A program made the translations under genes and the position numbers. The notes beneath the pieces were generated by a model. The model was not told the DNA's origin and did no database searches. It saw nothing but the letters and a program-made list of their open reading frames with translations. A stretch of DNA of 64,000 nucleotides from Oceanimonas aquatica (GTDB lineage: Bacteria; Pseudomonadota; Gammaproteobacteria; Enterobacterales; Aeromonadaceae): NCBI RefSeq assembly GCF_030732065.1, contig NZ_JAVBHX010000005.1, positions 186,001-250,000 of the forward strand. The letters are read 5' to 3'. Numbering within the stretch: the first letter of the stretch is position 1; every line of letters starts with the position of its first letter. Below, in pieces: positions 54,180-63,857 of the stretch.

Positions 54180-55537
54180 CCACGGCCCGTATTATCGTCA
54201 TCGACGACGAGCCCGCCTTTCGCACCCTGAGCGCCCAGTGGCTGCAGGCGGAAGGCTACGAGGTGCACACCGGCGCCGATCTCGATGCCCTGCGCACCCT
54301 GCTGGCGCAAGTGGATGCCGATCTGATCCTGCTGGATCTGTCGCTGCCGCCTCAGTTCGATCCCCACCACACCCTGAGCGCCCTGCCCGAATTCACGGAT
54401 CGCCCGGTGATCATTCTGACCGGCCACGGCGAGCGGGAGCTGGCGCTGGAAGCCCTGCGTCAGGGCGCCTGGGATCTGCTGGCCAAGCCGATGGATCCGG
54501 ATCTGCTGGCGGTGGTGATCCGGCGCGCCATTACCAAGCACCAGCTGGTGCGCGAGCTCAACAGCCTGAAAACCCGCATGGGCCGGCAACACCCCATCAC
54601 TACCCTGATTGGCGCCTCGCCGGCCATGAACACTACCCGCGCCCTGGTCAGCCGTATTGCCCCCACCGATGTGCGGGTACTGGTGACCGGCCCGTCGGGC
54701 ACCGGCAAGGAAGTGATTTCCCGCGCCATTCACGATCTCAGCAATCGGGCCGGTGGCCCCTTTATTTCGGTGCATTGCGGCGCCATTCCCGCCGAGCTGC
54801 TGGAAAGCGAGCTGTTTGGTCACATCAAAGGGGCCTTTACCGGTGCCGACCGCAACAAGGACGGCCTGCTCAAGCTGGCTGACGGCGGTACCCTGTTTCT
54901 TGATGAAATCGGCGACATGCCCGCAGCCATGCAGGTGAAATTGTTGCGTGTATTGCAGGAAGGCAGCTTCTATCCGGTGGGCGGGCGAGAGCTTGAAACC
55001 ATTAACGTAAGGGTGATCTCCGCCACCAACGCCAGCCTGCCCGACAAGGTGGCCAGCGGCGAATTCCGAGAGGATTTGTTTTACCGCATCAAGGGCGTGA
55101 CCATTGAAACCCGGCCTCTGGACGAGCGCCCGGAAGACATTCCGCTGCTCATCAGCCATTTTCTCGAATTGCAGGCTCAAGCCAGCAGCCAAGCGCCCCT
55201 GCACCCGGACGCCGCCGCCTTTCAATGGTTTATTCAGCGACGCTGGCCGGGCAATGTGCGCGAGCTGAAAAGCACCCTCGACAGCGTGGCTGCCATCGCT
55301 CAGGGGGGCATTATTACCCTGGACGACATCGCCCTGCTCTACCCCGACGCCAGAGAACATACCCCCGCCCCGCTTACGGCGGCCGGTGATACCCTTGACG
55401 CCCAGGTACGGGCCCTGGAAATAACGCTTATCACCGACGCCCTGGCCCGCCACGACAACAACCGCACCCATGCCGCCCAGGCCCTGGGGCTGTCGCGCCA
55501 GGGCCTGCTGAAAAAGATTGAGCGTTACGGACTGTAA
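54176..55537 (+). CDS. NtrC-family sigma-54-dependent response regulator
   Basis: Activator of sigma-54 RNA polymerase. The 453 residues comprise a receiver (1-120) with IDDE and phospho-Asp54 in LILLDLSLP. The AAA+ domain (about 145-380) has Walker [17 protein letters not shown], the sigma-54-contacting GAFTGA at about 219-224, and [13 protein letters not shown]. The C-terminal Fis-type helix-turn-helix is [20 protein letters not shown]. It overlaps the sensor gene by four bases. The sigma-54 promoter of the oxidase operon, 2 kb away and divergent, is the likely target. Confidence 0.94.
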   Translation: MTTARIIVIDDEPAFRTLSAQWLQAEGYEVHTGADLDALRTLLAQVDADLILLDLSLPPQFDPHHTLSALPEFTDRPVIILTGHGERELALEALRQGAWDLLAKPMDPDLLAVVIRRAITKHQLVRELNSLKTRMGRQHPITTLIGASPAMNTTRALVSRIAPTDVRVLVTGPSGTGKEVISRAIHDLSNRAGGPFISVHCGAIPAELLESELFGHIKGAFTGADRNKDGLLKLADGGTLFLDEIGDMPAAMQVKLLRVLQEGSFYPVGGRELETINVRVISATNASLPDKVASGEFREDLFYRIKGVTIETRPLDERPEDIPLLISHFLELQAQASSQAPLHPDAAAFQWFIQRRWPGNVRELKSTLDSVAAIAQGGIITLDDIALLYPDAREHTPAPLTAAGDTLDAQVRALEITLITDALARHDNNRTHAAQALGLSRQGLLKKIERYGL

Positions 55538-55552
55538 CCGGACATTCAGACA

Positions 55553-55578
55553 CAAAAATGCCGGCTCGAGGAGCCGGC
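55553..55578 (-). terminator. Terminator of the M48 protease gene
   Basis: GCCGGCTC (55560-55567) / GAGCCGGC (55571-55578) with a three-base loop. On the minus strand it is followed by ATTTTTGTG. It also lies 22 bases after the end of the convergent regulator gene. Confidence 0.75.
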
Positions 55579-55603
55579 AAAAAACTAACAAGGAAGAACT
55601 CGA

Positions 55604-56356
55604 TTAGCTCTGGCAGGAGGCGTTGGCGGCCGCTTGCTGCGCTTTTTCAATGCGGGTGTCGGTGGCCGGGTGGCTGGAGAACAGGCCACCGCCGTTACCG
55701 GCGTGCTTCATCAGTTTTTGTTGGGCACGCGCGGCGGCGTAGGGGTTCATGCCCAGCTGACACAGCACTTCCACGCCATAGACGTCGGACTCCAGCTCGT
55801 CCTGCTGGGAGAACTGGGCACTGAGAAACTTGGTGCCAATGTCGCCGTACTGGGACGACGCCAGCGCCCCCACCTTGCCACCGGCGGCCACAGCCGCCTG
55901 CTTGGCAGCTTCGGTCAGGTAGGCGGTCTTGAACTGATTCAGGGAGTGTTCGTATTTCACGTGACCGATCTCGTGGCCGATCACCGCTACCAGCTCGGCG
56001 TCATCCATCACGTCCATCAGACCGGAATACACGCGCACGGTACCATCGGGCATGGCAAAGGCATTGATCTCGTCGGACTCGTATACCGCAAAGTTCAGCG
56101 GGGTGCCGTCAATGCTGGTCAGATCTTTGGTCAGCCTTGCCAGGCGCTTGCTGTAACGGCTGTTGGCCGGAGACAGCTTGCTCTGGGCGTCCATCTGCTC
56201 CGCCGACAGGCTGGCCTGCGCCTGCAGTTCGGCTTTCGACAGGGTCACGCCCTTAAAGGCGGTCATGCCGGCACCGAGCAGACCGCTGGTGTCGTTGGAT
56301 ACACAGCCGGACAGGCCGGTAACGGCAACCAGGGCCGCGATCATGGTTTTTTTCAT
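55604..56356 (-). CDS. M48-family metalloprotease lipoprotein (LoiP/YcaL-like)
   Basis: Zinc protease anchored in the envelope, likely involved in outer-membrane or lipoprotein quality control. From the ATG at 56354-56356 it has 250 residues, with a lipoprotein signal ending GLSGC (Cys18). The zinc motif is AVIGHEIGHVKYEHS, and the third ligand Glu lies in FSQQDELESDVYGVEVL. The C-terminus has LFSSHPATDTRIEKAQ, common in the family. An upstream in-frame ATG at 56386 gives an N-terminus that would spoil the signal peptide. It is a single gene with its own terminator. Confidence 0.92.
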   Translation of the reverse strand: MKKTMIAALVAVTGLSGCVSNDTSGLLGAGMTAFKGVTLSKAELQAQASLSAEQMDAQSKLSPANSRYSKRLARLTKDLTSIDGTPLNFAVYESDEINAFAMPDGTVRVYSGLMDVMDDAELVAVIGHEIGHVKYEHSLNQFKTAYLTEAAKQAAVAAGGKVGALASSQYGDIGTKFLSAQFSQQDELESDVYGVEVLCQLGMNPYAAARAQQKLMKHAGNGGGLFSSHPATDTRIEKAQQAAANASCQS

Positions 56357-56419
56357 TTTTTGCTCTCTATTTTTTGCTTGCGGCAAGGGGGCACACTTGA
56401 GGTAAATTCAGCCCCATAT

Positions 56420-56473
56420 TTGCATAATGTTTTGCAAGTGATGCAATCTAAATAAAACAAGACTCACTTGCAA
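56420..56473. promoter_or_regulatory. Nested TTGCA inverted repeats in the 56357-56728 intergenic region
   Basis: The 372-base gap between the M48 gene and the chemoreceptor gene has no convincing gene. It holds TTGCAAGTGA (56432-56441) and TCACTTGCAA (56464-56473), a perfect 10-base inverted repeat with a 22-base spacer, plus TTGCAT (56420-56425) and ATGCAA (56441-56446). They lie 64-117 bases before the M48 start and may be an operator. The rest of the gap is AT-rich with no clear sigma-28 promoter. Confidence 0.4.
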
Positions 56474-56728
56474 CCCATTGTTTGGATTCTGTTGGCGCAA
56501 ACCTCCCCTGCTTCCATCCCCGAAATACCCCACCCAGCGGGCCTCCCAGCACGACAGAGCATCATTTTACCGGTTGGAAACCAAGCAATTAAATTCACCA
56601 CCAAACAACCAGGAACCAGTTGAATCCATCACAAAAACACCACCTGTGTTATTGATCTCTCGCAAAAAAATGGACACAAACAGCGACTATGATTGGCGCC
56701 TATTTCATCGCGCCAACGAGGGATGGCC

Positions 56729-58351
56729 ATGCTGAGAAAACTCAAAATCGGACCCAGGTCCATTGTTTCCTTTGGATTACTGGGGGCCATAACCCTGCTG
56801 CTGGGGCTGACTGCCATGATGCAGTTTGGCCGCATCGGTCAGGAAGTGAAGACCATGGCCGATAAGCGCCTTCCCGCCGCCATTCAAGTAGGCGAAATGC
56901 GCAGCGGCTTTTTGCTGATCCGCCTCTATACCATGAATGCCCTGTTTGCCGACACCGAGCAGCGCCGGCGCGCCGCCCTCACCCGGCTCGATGATCTGGA
57001 AAAAGACTTTGAAGCCCACCTGGAGCAAATGAGCCACCATGTGGAGTCCGCCGAGGGCAAGCAATTGCTGAGCAATATCGTCAGCAGCAAGGCCGACTAT
57101 GACGAGCTGCATCACCGACTGCTGAACATGCTCAATACCGGCCGGATTGAACAGGCGCAGCTGTTTCGCCATCAGGGCTTTAACGAGCGGGGTCTGAAGG
57201 TCAGCACCGACCTCGACCAGCTGGGCGATTATCAGAAACGGCGCGCCGATGAGTCGGTCACCATTACCGACAACATCATCTCCTTCTCCAACACCGCCAT
57301 GACCGCAGCCATTATACTGGCCCTGGCCCTGGTGGTGACGCTAGCACTGCTGTTCAGCCGCAGCCTGCTGCTGCCCCTTCGCAAGGCGGTGGAAGTGAGC
57401 GGCACCATTGCCTCGGGTAACCTTACCTCCCAATTCGACGATGACGCCAGGGACGAGGCCGGCGACATGATTCGGGCGCTGGCTACCATGCAGCAGCGGC
57501 TGAAACAGACCATTCTCGAGATCAACGATTCTTCTTCCCAGCTGGCTTCCACCGCCGAAGAGCTAAGCGTGGTCACCGACCAGTCCACCCGCACCCTGCA
57601 GCAGCAAAGTGACGAGCTGGAGCAGGCCGCCACCGCCGTCAACGAAATGACCTCGGCGGTGGAAGAAGTGGCCCGTAACGCCGCCGCCACCTCCCACAAC
57701 TCCGACACAGCCGATGACAAGGCCCGTATCGGCCGCGACAAGGTGACCCACACCATCAACACCGTCTCCGAGCTGGAGCAGGAAATTACCCACACCCGCC
57801 AGGGCGTGGAAAGCCTGGCCAATCGGGTGCGCGACATCGGCAGCGTGCTCGACGTGATCAGGGGCATTGCCGAGCAGACCAACCTGCTGGCGCTGAACGC
57901 TGCCATCGAGGCCGCCCGGGCCGGCGAGTCGGGCCGGGGCTTTGCAGTGGTGGCCGACGAAGTGCGGGCGCTGGCCCATCGCACTCAGGAGTCGACCAAG
58001 GAAATCGAGGCGATGATGAACGCCATTCAGAACGAGACCAACGACACCGTCAGCGCCATTCAGATCAGCACCGAGCGCAGTGTGCAGACCCGGCAAATCG
58101 CTCAGGAAGCGGGCGAGGCCTTGCAGCTCATCGCCGACGCCATCATGCAGATCAACGAGCAGAACCAGACCATCGCCAGCGCCGCGGAAGAGCAGGCCTC
58201 GGTATCCCGCGAAGTGGATCGCAATCTGGTCAATATTCGCGATCTGTCGGTACAGACCTCCGCCGGCGCCAACCAGACCAACGCCTCCAGCAACGATCTG
58301 GCCCGCCTGGCCGAGCAGCTCAATAATCTGGTGGGCAAGTTTCAGGTTTAA
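56729..58351 (+). CDS. Methyl-accepting chemotaxis protein
   Basis: Chemoreceptor of 540 residues from the ATG at 56729 (GAGGG six bases upstream; the ATG at 56723 is too close to it). Helix 1 is at about 10-32 (IVSFGLLGAITLLLGLTAMM), followed by a four-helix-bundle sensor domain of about 160 residues. Helix 2 (AAIILALALVVTLALLF) and a HAMP domain lead into the signalling coiled coil. The hairpin tip EQTNLLALNAAIEAARAGE is standard. No C-terminal NWETF-type tether is present. The ligand is unknown. Confidence 0.95.
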   Translation: MLRKLKIGPRSIVSFGLLGAITLLLGLTAMMQFGRIGQEVKTMADKRLPAAIQVGEMRSGFLLIRLYTMNALFADTEQRRRAALTRLDDLEKDFEAHLEQMSHHVESAEGKQLLSNIVSSKADYDELHHRLLNMLNTGRIEQAQLFRHQGFNERGLKVSTDLDQLGDYQKRRADESVTITDNIISFSNTAMTAAIILALALVVTLALLFSRSLLLPLRKAVEVSGTIASGNLTSQFDDDARDEAGDMIRALATMQQRLKQTILEINDSSSQLASTAEELSVVTDQSTRTLQQQSDELEQAATAVNEMTSAVEEVARNAAATSHNSDTADDKARIGRDKVTHTINTVSELEQEITHTRQGVESLANRVRDIGSVLDVIRGIAEQTNLLALNAAIEAARAGESGRGFAVVADEVRALAHRTQESTKEIEAMMNAIQNETNDTVSAIQISTERSVQTRQIAQEAGEALQLIADAIMQINEQNQTIASAAEEQASVSREVDRNLVNIRDLSVQTSAGANQTNASSNDLARLAEQLNNLVGKFQV

Positions 58352-58380
58352 TGCTTACCGCGAAAGAACGACCAATGACG

Positions 58381-58404
58381 AAAGCCCGCGATGCGGGCTT
58401 TTTT
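58381..58404 (+). terminator. Intrinsic terminator of the chemoreceptor gene
   Basis: AAAGCCCGC (58381-58389) / GCGGGCTTT (58393-58401), loop GAT, followed by a run of T. It lies 30 bases after the stop. Confidence 0.9.
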
Positions 58405-58430
58405 ATACGCAGGCCATCACCTTCAGCAGC

Positions 58431-58457
58431 ATGGATTCCGGGTTAAGCCCGGTATGA
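58431..58457. repeat. Family A palindrome, diverged
   Basis: ATGGATTCCGGG and CCCGGTATGAC repeat the hairpin seen at 37511-37540 and 44911-44940, between the chemoreceptor terminator and the convergent sirB2 gene. A further weak relative (ATGCCGGCTCAAAGGCCGGCAT) sits near 59022-59043, described here by its arms ATGCCGGC and GCCGGCAT. Confidence 0.5.
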
Positions 58458-58509
58458 CTGTGTGTTAAACCCGGCATTTCCCCACCCGGTCCCCGAGCAC
58501 GGGCGGCTG

Positions 58510-58887
58510 TTATCCCAGCAGCAAGGGAGTATGGCTTTTGGCAATCAACAGCATGGTTGCAAACAAGCCGCAGCTAATTCCCGCCAGCACATAACGCTGC
58601 CTGGCAGGGGCCACTGGCCTGAACGCCAGCATGGCAACGGCAACATAGGCAACCAGAAGCAGTAATTTCTCGGTTAACCAGGCATCGGTAACCGGGTATT
58701 GCCCGATCACCAAACACAAGCCAAGAGCACTGATCAGCATCAGCAGGGTCACCACTTTATGGGCCTTCAATGCCAGCGCATTGTGCAACCGTGCCGAACC
58801 GGTGACTCCCCACCAGGTACGCAACACAAAACTTAAAAACCCGAGCACAACAAGCACCAGATGCGCCTTGAGTAACAGCTGATACAT
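58510..58887 (-). CDS. SirB2 family membrane protein
   Basis: A 125-residue protein with four membrane helices, starting MYQLLLKAHLVLVVLGFLSF and including ALALKAHKVVTLLMLISALG and AYVAVAMLAFR. These fit SirB2 (invasion-gene-expression up-regulator family), whose biochemical role is not established. It stands alone between two intergenic regions with palindromic sequences. Confidence 0.85.
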   Translation of the reverse strand: MYQLLLKAHLVLVVLGFLSFVLRTWWGVTGSARLHNALALKAHKVVTLLMLISALGLCLVIGQYPVTDAWLTEKLLLLVAYVAVAMLAFRPVAPARQRYVLAGISCGLFATMLLIAKSHTPLLLG

Positions 58888-59075
58888 ACGACTTCCTTAT
58901 CCTCTTGAACCTCAAAAAAGAATGTTAAATTATTGTAATGACAACAAATCAACATTGATCCATATCAAGCGTGAAGGTGAAAACAGATAAGCGGCCACCG
59001 GCTGAGAGGCCGAATGAGCAAATGCCGGCTCAAAGGCCGGCATCAGTAGCAGTATGATCGGGCTGACGGTGAGTT

Positions 59076-60452
59076 TTACTTCAGATTGAAATAAAACACG
59101 ATCAGCAGGGCGATGGGGGAAAGGTAGCGGATCACCGGGTACCACAGCCGGTGCCAGCCGCCCAGCTCGGCGGCCGAGTGCGCCGGCTTCATTTTCCAGC
59201 CCACAAAGCAGGCGGTAAACAAGGCGCCCAGGGGCATCATGATATTGGCGGTGAGGTAGTCGTACAGATCGAACAGCGTCTTGCCCTCAAAGCGCGCAAA
59301 CATGTCGAGGGGAGTAAAGCCGGACCATTCGTTCAGCGACAGCACTGTGGTAATGCCCACCAGCCAGGCCACCAAGCCGCCGCCGATGGCCGCCTTCACC
59401 CGACTTACGCCTTTTTCGTTCAGGTAACTCACCAGCGACTCCAGCATGGAGATGGACGAGCTCCAGGCTGCGAACAGAAGCAGCACAAAGAACAGGGTGG
59501 CAAAGAAGCTGCCACCGGGCATCTGGCCAAAGGCAACCGGCAGGGTCACAAAAATCAGTCCGGGCCCAGCCCCCGGCTCCAGGCCATTGGCAAACACGAC
59601 GGGGAAAATGGCCAGCCCCGCCAGCAGGGCCACGCCGGTGTCCATGATCGCCACCACCACGGAAGTGCGGGCGATGGACACCTCCTTTTTCAGGTAGGCG
59701 CCGTAGGCCATCATGGCGCCGCTGGCCAGACTCAGGGTAAAGAAGGCATGGCCCAGCGCCACCAGCACCGCCTCGGCGGTGAGCGCGGAAAAATCGGGCC
59801 GGAACAGGAAGGCGGCCGCCTCGCCGAAATGCCCCGTGGTCATGGCATAGCCCACCAGGATCAGCAGCAGCACAAACAGCGCCGGCATCAGCTTGGTGAC
59901 CGCCCGCTCCAGGCCATGGCGCACGCCGCCGGCGGACACCAGCACCGTCAATCCCATAAACACCGAGTGCCACAACAGCAACTCGCCGGGAGACGCCAGC
60001 AGTCCTTCAAACAGGGCGCCGGTATCGTCCGCCGAGATGCCGCCAAACTCGCCACTGGCTGCCGACACGATATAGGGCATGGTCCAGCCGGCAATCACGC
60101 TGTAAAAGGACAGGATCAAAAATGCCGCCAGGGTGGCCATGATACCCACGCCCACCCAGCCCTGGCTGCGCCCCTCACTGGCTGCCACCCGCTCCATGGT
60201 GCCGATGGGACTACGGCCGCCACGGCGGCCCAGCATGACTTCCGCCATCATCAGCGGCAGGCCGATCACGGCGATACAGGCCAGATACACCAGCACAAAG
60301 GCGCCGCCGCCGTTTTCACCGGTGATATAAGGGAACTTCCAGATATTGCCGAGTCCGACCGCCGAGCCGACCGCCGCCATGATAAAGGCAAACCGGCTGG
60401 ACCACTGGGCCGGACGAGCACCGGCCTCATGCACACTGTTAACCACACCCAC
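59076..60452 (-). CDS. Sodium-dependent neurotransmitter:sodium symporter (NSS/SNF) family transporter
   Basis: Sodium-coupled amino acid importer with 458 residues and about 11-12 helices. Helix 1 has AFIMAAVGSAVGLGNIWKFP and the following loop TGENGGGAFVLVYL, the diagnostic NSS signature with the unwound substrate site. Helix 6 and 8 regions are SLASGAMMAYGAYL and LFAAWSSSISMLESLVSYL. The start is GTG at 60450-60452. Its nearness to the HPPD gene (131 bases, same strand) suggests an aromatic amino acid as substrate, as in bacterial TnaT/Tyt1; that is inferred. Confidence 0.92.
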   Translation of the reverse strand: MGVVNSVHEAGARPAQWSSRFAFIMAAVGSAVGLGNIWKFPYITGENGGGAFVLVYLACIAVIGLPLMMAEVMLGRRGGRSPIGTMERVAASEGRSQGWVGVGIMATLAAFLILSFYSVIAGWTMPYIVSAASGEFGGISADDTGALFEGLLASPGELLLWHSVFMGLTVLVSAGGVRHGLERAVTKLMPALFVLLLILVGYAMTTGHFGEAAAFLFRPDFSALTAEAVLVALGHAFFTLSLASGAMMAYGAYLKKEVSIARTSVVVAIMDTGVALLAGLAIFPVVFANGLEPGAGPGLIFVTLPVAFGQMPGGSFFATLFFVLLLFAAWSSSISMLESLVSYLNEKGVSRVKAAIGGGLVAWLVGITTVLSLNEWSGFTPLDMFARFEGKTLFDLYDYLTANIMMPLGALFTACFVGWKMKPAHSAAELGGWHRLWYPVIRYLSPIALLIVFYFNLK

Positions 60453-60583
60453 TCCGTTCTTGTTTTAGCCTGTTGGCAACATCAGCCACCCCGGCTAAAG
60501 GTGTAAAGAATGGCTGACAGCATGTCCTGCTATTTTGCCACCTTGGGCTCAAATAAAAAACGGCCTGGGTTAAAAAGTGGAGA

Positions 60584-61657
60584 TTATTCCGCCTTCAGCA
60601 CACCTCTGCGTATCTGATCCTCCTCAATGGATTCAAACAATGCCTGAAAATTGCCCTCGCCAAAGCCTTCATTACCCTTGCGCTGAATGATTTCAAAGAA
60701 AATGGGGCCGATGACGGTGTCGGTAAAGATCTGCAACAACAGCCCCTGGGTAGGGGCGCCGTCCATCAGAATGCGGTTTTTTTGCAGCCGGGACAGGTCT
60801 TCGCCGTGACCGGGCAGGCGCGCATCCAGACGCTCGTAATAGGTATCGGGCGTGTCCATAAAGCCCATGCCGCCAGCGCGCAGCTGCTCCACTGTGCGGT
60901 AGATGTCATCGGTCCCAAGCGCAATGTGCTGAATACCCTCACCTTTATACTGACGCAGAAATTCCTCGATCTGGCTGCGTTCGTCGGACGATTCATTGAT
61001 GGGAATGCGAATTTTGCCGCAGGGGCTGGTCATGGCCCGGGAGCGCAGCCCGGTGAGCTTGCCTTCGATGTCGAAATAGCGAATCTCCCGAAAATTGAAC
61101 AGCCGCTGGTAAAAGCCGGCCCAGGTGTCCATGTGTCCTTGAGCCACGTTGTGAGTGAGGTGGTCGATATAGGTGAGCCCCACGCCTTTGGGGTGGCGAT
61201 CCACGCCTTCCACCGGCCGAAAATCCACGTCGTAGATACTGTGATCGCCATAGCGGTCCACCAGGTAAATCAGCGAGCCGCCAATGCCCTCGATGGCCGG
61301 AATTTGCAGCTCCATGGGGCCGGCGCCGGACGGCACCACTTTGGCACCATCGGCCTGCAAACGGCGAAGGGCGGCGGCGGCGTCTTTCACGCGAAACGCC
61401 ATGGCATTGGCGCAGGGGCCGTGGCTCTGGGCAAATCGCGCTGCCTGGCTGTCGGGCTCGGCATTAAGAATAAAATTGATGTCGCCCTGGCGGTACAGGG
61501 TCACCTTCTTGCTGCGATGGTGCGACACGGCCACGAACCCCAACCGTTCAAACAGCTGCGCCAGCCGCTCGGGCTCGGTGGAGGCATACTCCACAAATTC
61601 AAAACCATCGGTCCCCAGCGGGTTTTCCCACAGGCCCTTGTTGTTGCTGGCTGCCAT
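60584..61657 (-). CDS. hpd: 4-hydroxyphenylpyruvate dioxygenase
   Basis: Iron enzyme converting 4-hydroxyphenylpyruvate to homogentisate in tyrosine breakdown. The 357 residues show the two VOC-like halves. The iron ligands are in [24 protein letters not shown] and [20 protein letters not shown], the last also containing the C-terminal gate region. AAAGGAGGG precedes the ATG. With PhhAB and the adjacent NSS transporter it fits phenylalanine/tyrosine catabolism, but the homogentisate ring-cleavage genes are not in the window. Confidence 0.95.
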   Translation of the reverse strand: MAASNNKGLWENPLGTDGFEFVEYASTEPERLAQLFERLGFVAVSHHRSKKVTLYRQGDINFILNAEPDSQAARFAQSHGPCANAMAFRVKDAAAALRRLQADGAKVVPSGAGPMELQIPAIEGIGGSLIYLVDRYGDHSIYDVDFRPVEGVDRHPKGVGLTYIDHLTHNVAQGHMDTWAGFYQRLFNFREIRYFDIEGKLTGLRSRAMTSPCGKIRIPINESSDERSQIEEFLRQYKGEGIQHIALGTDDIYRTVEQLRAGGMGFMDTPDTYYERLDARLPGHGEDLSRLQKNRILMDGAPTQGLLLQIFTDTVIGPIFFEIIQRKGNEGFGEGNFQALFESIEEDQIRRGVLKAE

Positions 61658-61841
61658 GACGCCCTCCTTTTACCCCGGATGTTGCAACATTAAGTATATG
61701 AACGAGGGGCATTCAGATGCGGGAGACGTGGAAAACGGGTGTAAAGAAATCATGACAAAAACAGCAAGGCCGCCTTATCAAAAGTGATAAAGCGACCCTG
61801 GAACATGAAGCATCAGCCCTGGAACAAGGCTGATGTCCTGA

Positions 61842-62849
61842 TCAGTCCACGGCCAGTGGATGGTGACAGGCGACCTGCTGGGTATCACTGATATTTTGCG
61901 CCTGTGGTGAAGCCTGCCGGCACTGGTCGGTGGCAAAGGCACACCTTGGGTTGAAGGCACAGCCGGGCGGTGGCGAAATCGGGTTGGGTACCTCGCCGGT
62001 AACCGGGGTACGCTCCTTGTGGATCACGTCCATGCTGGGAATGGCGTCCATCAGCATGCGCGTGTAGGGATGGCGGGGGCGATTGAACACCTCCTCCACC
62101 GTGCCTACCTCCACCAGCCGGCCCAGGTACATGATGCCAACCCGATCGGAGAAGTGGGACACCACCGACATGTCGTGGCTGATAAATAGATAAGTCAGTC
62201 CCAGCTCGTCCTGCAAATCCTTCATCAGATTGAGTACCTGGGCCTGTACCGACACATCCAGTGCCGAAGTAGGCTCATCGCAGACCAGAAACTCCGGCTC
62301 GCCGGCCAGCGCCCGGGCGATGGAAATGCGCTGGCGCTGGCCACCGGAAAACTCATGGGGAAACTTCTCCATGTCCGACGCCGCCAGGCCCACCTGCTCC
62401 AGCAGCTGGCCGACCCGTTTCTTGCCTTCTTCCCGGTTTTTGATAAGACCGAACAGCACCAGCGGCTCGGCAATGATCCGCTCGACCTTCCAGCGAGGAT
62501 TGAGGCTGGCAAAGGGATCCTGAAAGATCATCTGACAGCGGCGACGAATGTGCTGGCGCTGCTCCCGGGTAGCGTCGGCCAGTACGGTGCCTTCATAGCT
62601 TATGGTGCCGTCGGTGGGCTCATACAGCCCGGACAACAACCGCGCCACCGTTGACTTGCCACAGCCCGACTCACCCACCAGGCTGAAGGTTTCGCCCCGG
62701 CGAACGCTGAAGTCGATACCGCGTACGGCATGCACATAGGTCTTTTCCGCACCGTTCAGCAGTCGGTGTATAAAGGGTTTGGAGATATCAAACTTGATAT
62801 GCAGATTTTGTACATCCAGCAGACTGCTTTCCTTGATCATCTCGCTCAT
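61842..62849 (-). CDS. dppF: Dipeptide/oligopeptide ABC importer ATPase (DppF-like)
   Basis: Second ATPase subunit of a peptide-family importer; 335 residues from the ATG at 62847-62849. Walker A is [16 protein letters not shown], the signature is [16 protein letters not shown] and Walker B is [16 protein letters not shown]. The C-terminal oligopeptide domain has [20 protein letters not shown], with the cysteines typical of DppF/OppF. The ATG overlaps the dppD stop by four bases, which decides the start over an upstream frame. Confidence 0.93.
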   Translation of the reverse strand: MSEMIKESSLLDVQNLHIKFDISKPFIHRLLNGAEKTYVHAVRGIDFSVRRGETFSLVGESGCGKSTVARLLSGLYEPTDGTISYEGTVLADATREQRQHIRRRCQMIFQDPFASLNPRWKVERIIAEPLVLFGLIKNREEGKKRVGQLLEQVGLAASDMEKFPHEFSGGQRQRISIARALAGEPEFLVCDEPTSALDVSVQAQVLNLMKDLQDELGLTYLFISHDMSVVSHFSDRVGIMYLGRLVEVGTVEEVFNRPRHPYTRMLMDAIPSMDVIHKERTPVTGEVPNPISPPPGCAFNPRCAFATDQCRQASPQAQNISDTQQVACHHPLAVD

Positions 62850-63847
62850 GACACCAACTCCTCTTCCATCACTTTCAGACACGCCACCCGGGAGTCTCCC
62901 ACCGCCTTCAGTGCCGGCTCCTGCTGCCGGCACTCGGCACTGCTGTTGGGGCAGCGCGGATTAAAGGCACAGCCCTGAGGAATGGCATTCAACCGGGGCA
63001 TGGATCCGGGGATCTGGGACAACCGCTGCTCCCGAACCCCGATACGGGGAATGGAGCTCATCAGCCCCGCCGTGTAAGGGTGGCTGGGCGACTTGAGCAC
63101 CGCCTCGACCGGGCCGATTTCCACCAGCCTGCCGGCGTACATGACCGCCACCCGGTCACAGATCTCGGCGATCACCCCCATGTCGTGGGTCACCAGCATG
63201 ACCGAGGCATTATGATTTTTACACAGCCGGCGCAGCAGCTGCAGCACCTGGGCCTGTACCGACACATCCAGCGCCGTGGTCGGCTCGTCGGCGATGATCA
63301 CCCTGGGCTCGACGCAGAGCGCCAGGGCAATCACGATACGCTGACGCATACCGCCGGAAAACTGGTGCGGGTATTGGTCAATACGCTGCTCTGCCGCCGG
63401 TATGCCCACCTCCTTCATCAGATCCAGCGCCTTTTGCCGGGCCTGAGCATAAGACAGCGGCAGGTGGGTCTGAATGGTTTCAATCAGCTGCTTGCCCACC
63501 GTCAGTACCGGGTTCAGACTGGTCAGCGGATCCTGAAAAATGGCACCGATCTCCTTCCCCCGCAGCAGCCGGCGCTGCTCTTCGTCGAGGTTGTCGATAC
63601 GCTTGCCGTGAAGGCGGATTTCACCACCGCTGATGCGTCCCGGGGCTTCCAGCAAACCTGTGATGGCTGAGCCGGTCAACGACTTGCCTGCCCCCGACTC
63701 GCCTACTACACCCAGGATCTCGCCCTGACGCATGTCAAAGGTGGCATGCTGAATCGCCTTCAGGTTGCCCTTGCGGTGCAGGAACTCGATACAGAGATCA
63801 TCGACCTCCAGAATCACCTCACCGCGATTGTCCTTAACCTTGTTCAT
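62846..63847 (-). CDS. dppD: Dipeptide/oligopeptide ABC importer ATPase (DppD-like)
   Basis: First ATPase subunit, 333 residues from the ATG at 63845-63847 (AAGGAGAAG upstream). Walker A is VVGESGAGKSLTGSAI and the signature QFSGGMRQRIVIALAL. Walker B is [20 protein letters not shown], and the end has [19 protein letters not shown]. It lies 10 bases after the permease gene. Together with DppF it powers import of di- or oligopeptides; the binding protein and other permease lie outside. Confidence 0.93.
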   Translation of the reverse strand: MNKVKDNRGEVILEVDDLCIEFLHRKGNLKAIQHATFDMRQGEILGVVGESGAGKSLTGSAITGLLEAPGRISGGEIRLHGKRIDNLDEEQRRLLRGKEIGAIFQDPLTSLNPVLTVGKQLIETIQTHLPLSYAQARQKALDLMKEVGIPAAEQRIDQYPHQFSGGMRQRIVIALALCVEPRVIIADEPTTALDVSVQAQVLQLLRRLCKNHNASVMLVTHDMGVIAEICDRVAVMYAGRLVEIGPVEAVLKSPSHPYTAGLMSSIPRIGVREQRLSQIPGSMPRLNAIPQGCAFNPRCPNSSAECRQQEPALKAVGDSRVACLKVMEEELVS

Positions 63848-63857
63848 TGACTTCTCC

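Noticed and set aside
56478-56735. 85-codon plus-strand frame upstream of the chemoreceptor
   Set aside because: No ribosome site, no domain-like pattern and an AT-rich, Pro/Ser-heavy product. It overlaps the real chemoreceptor start.
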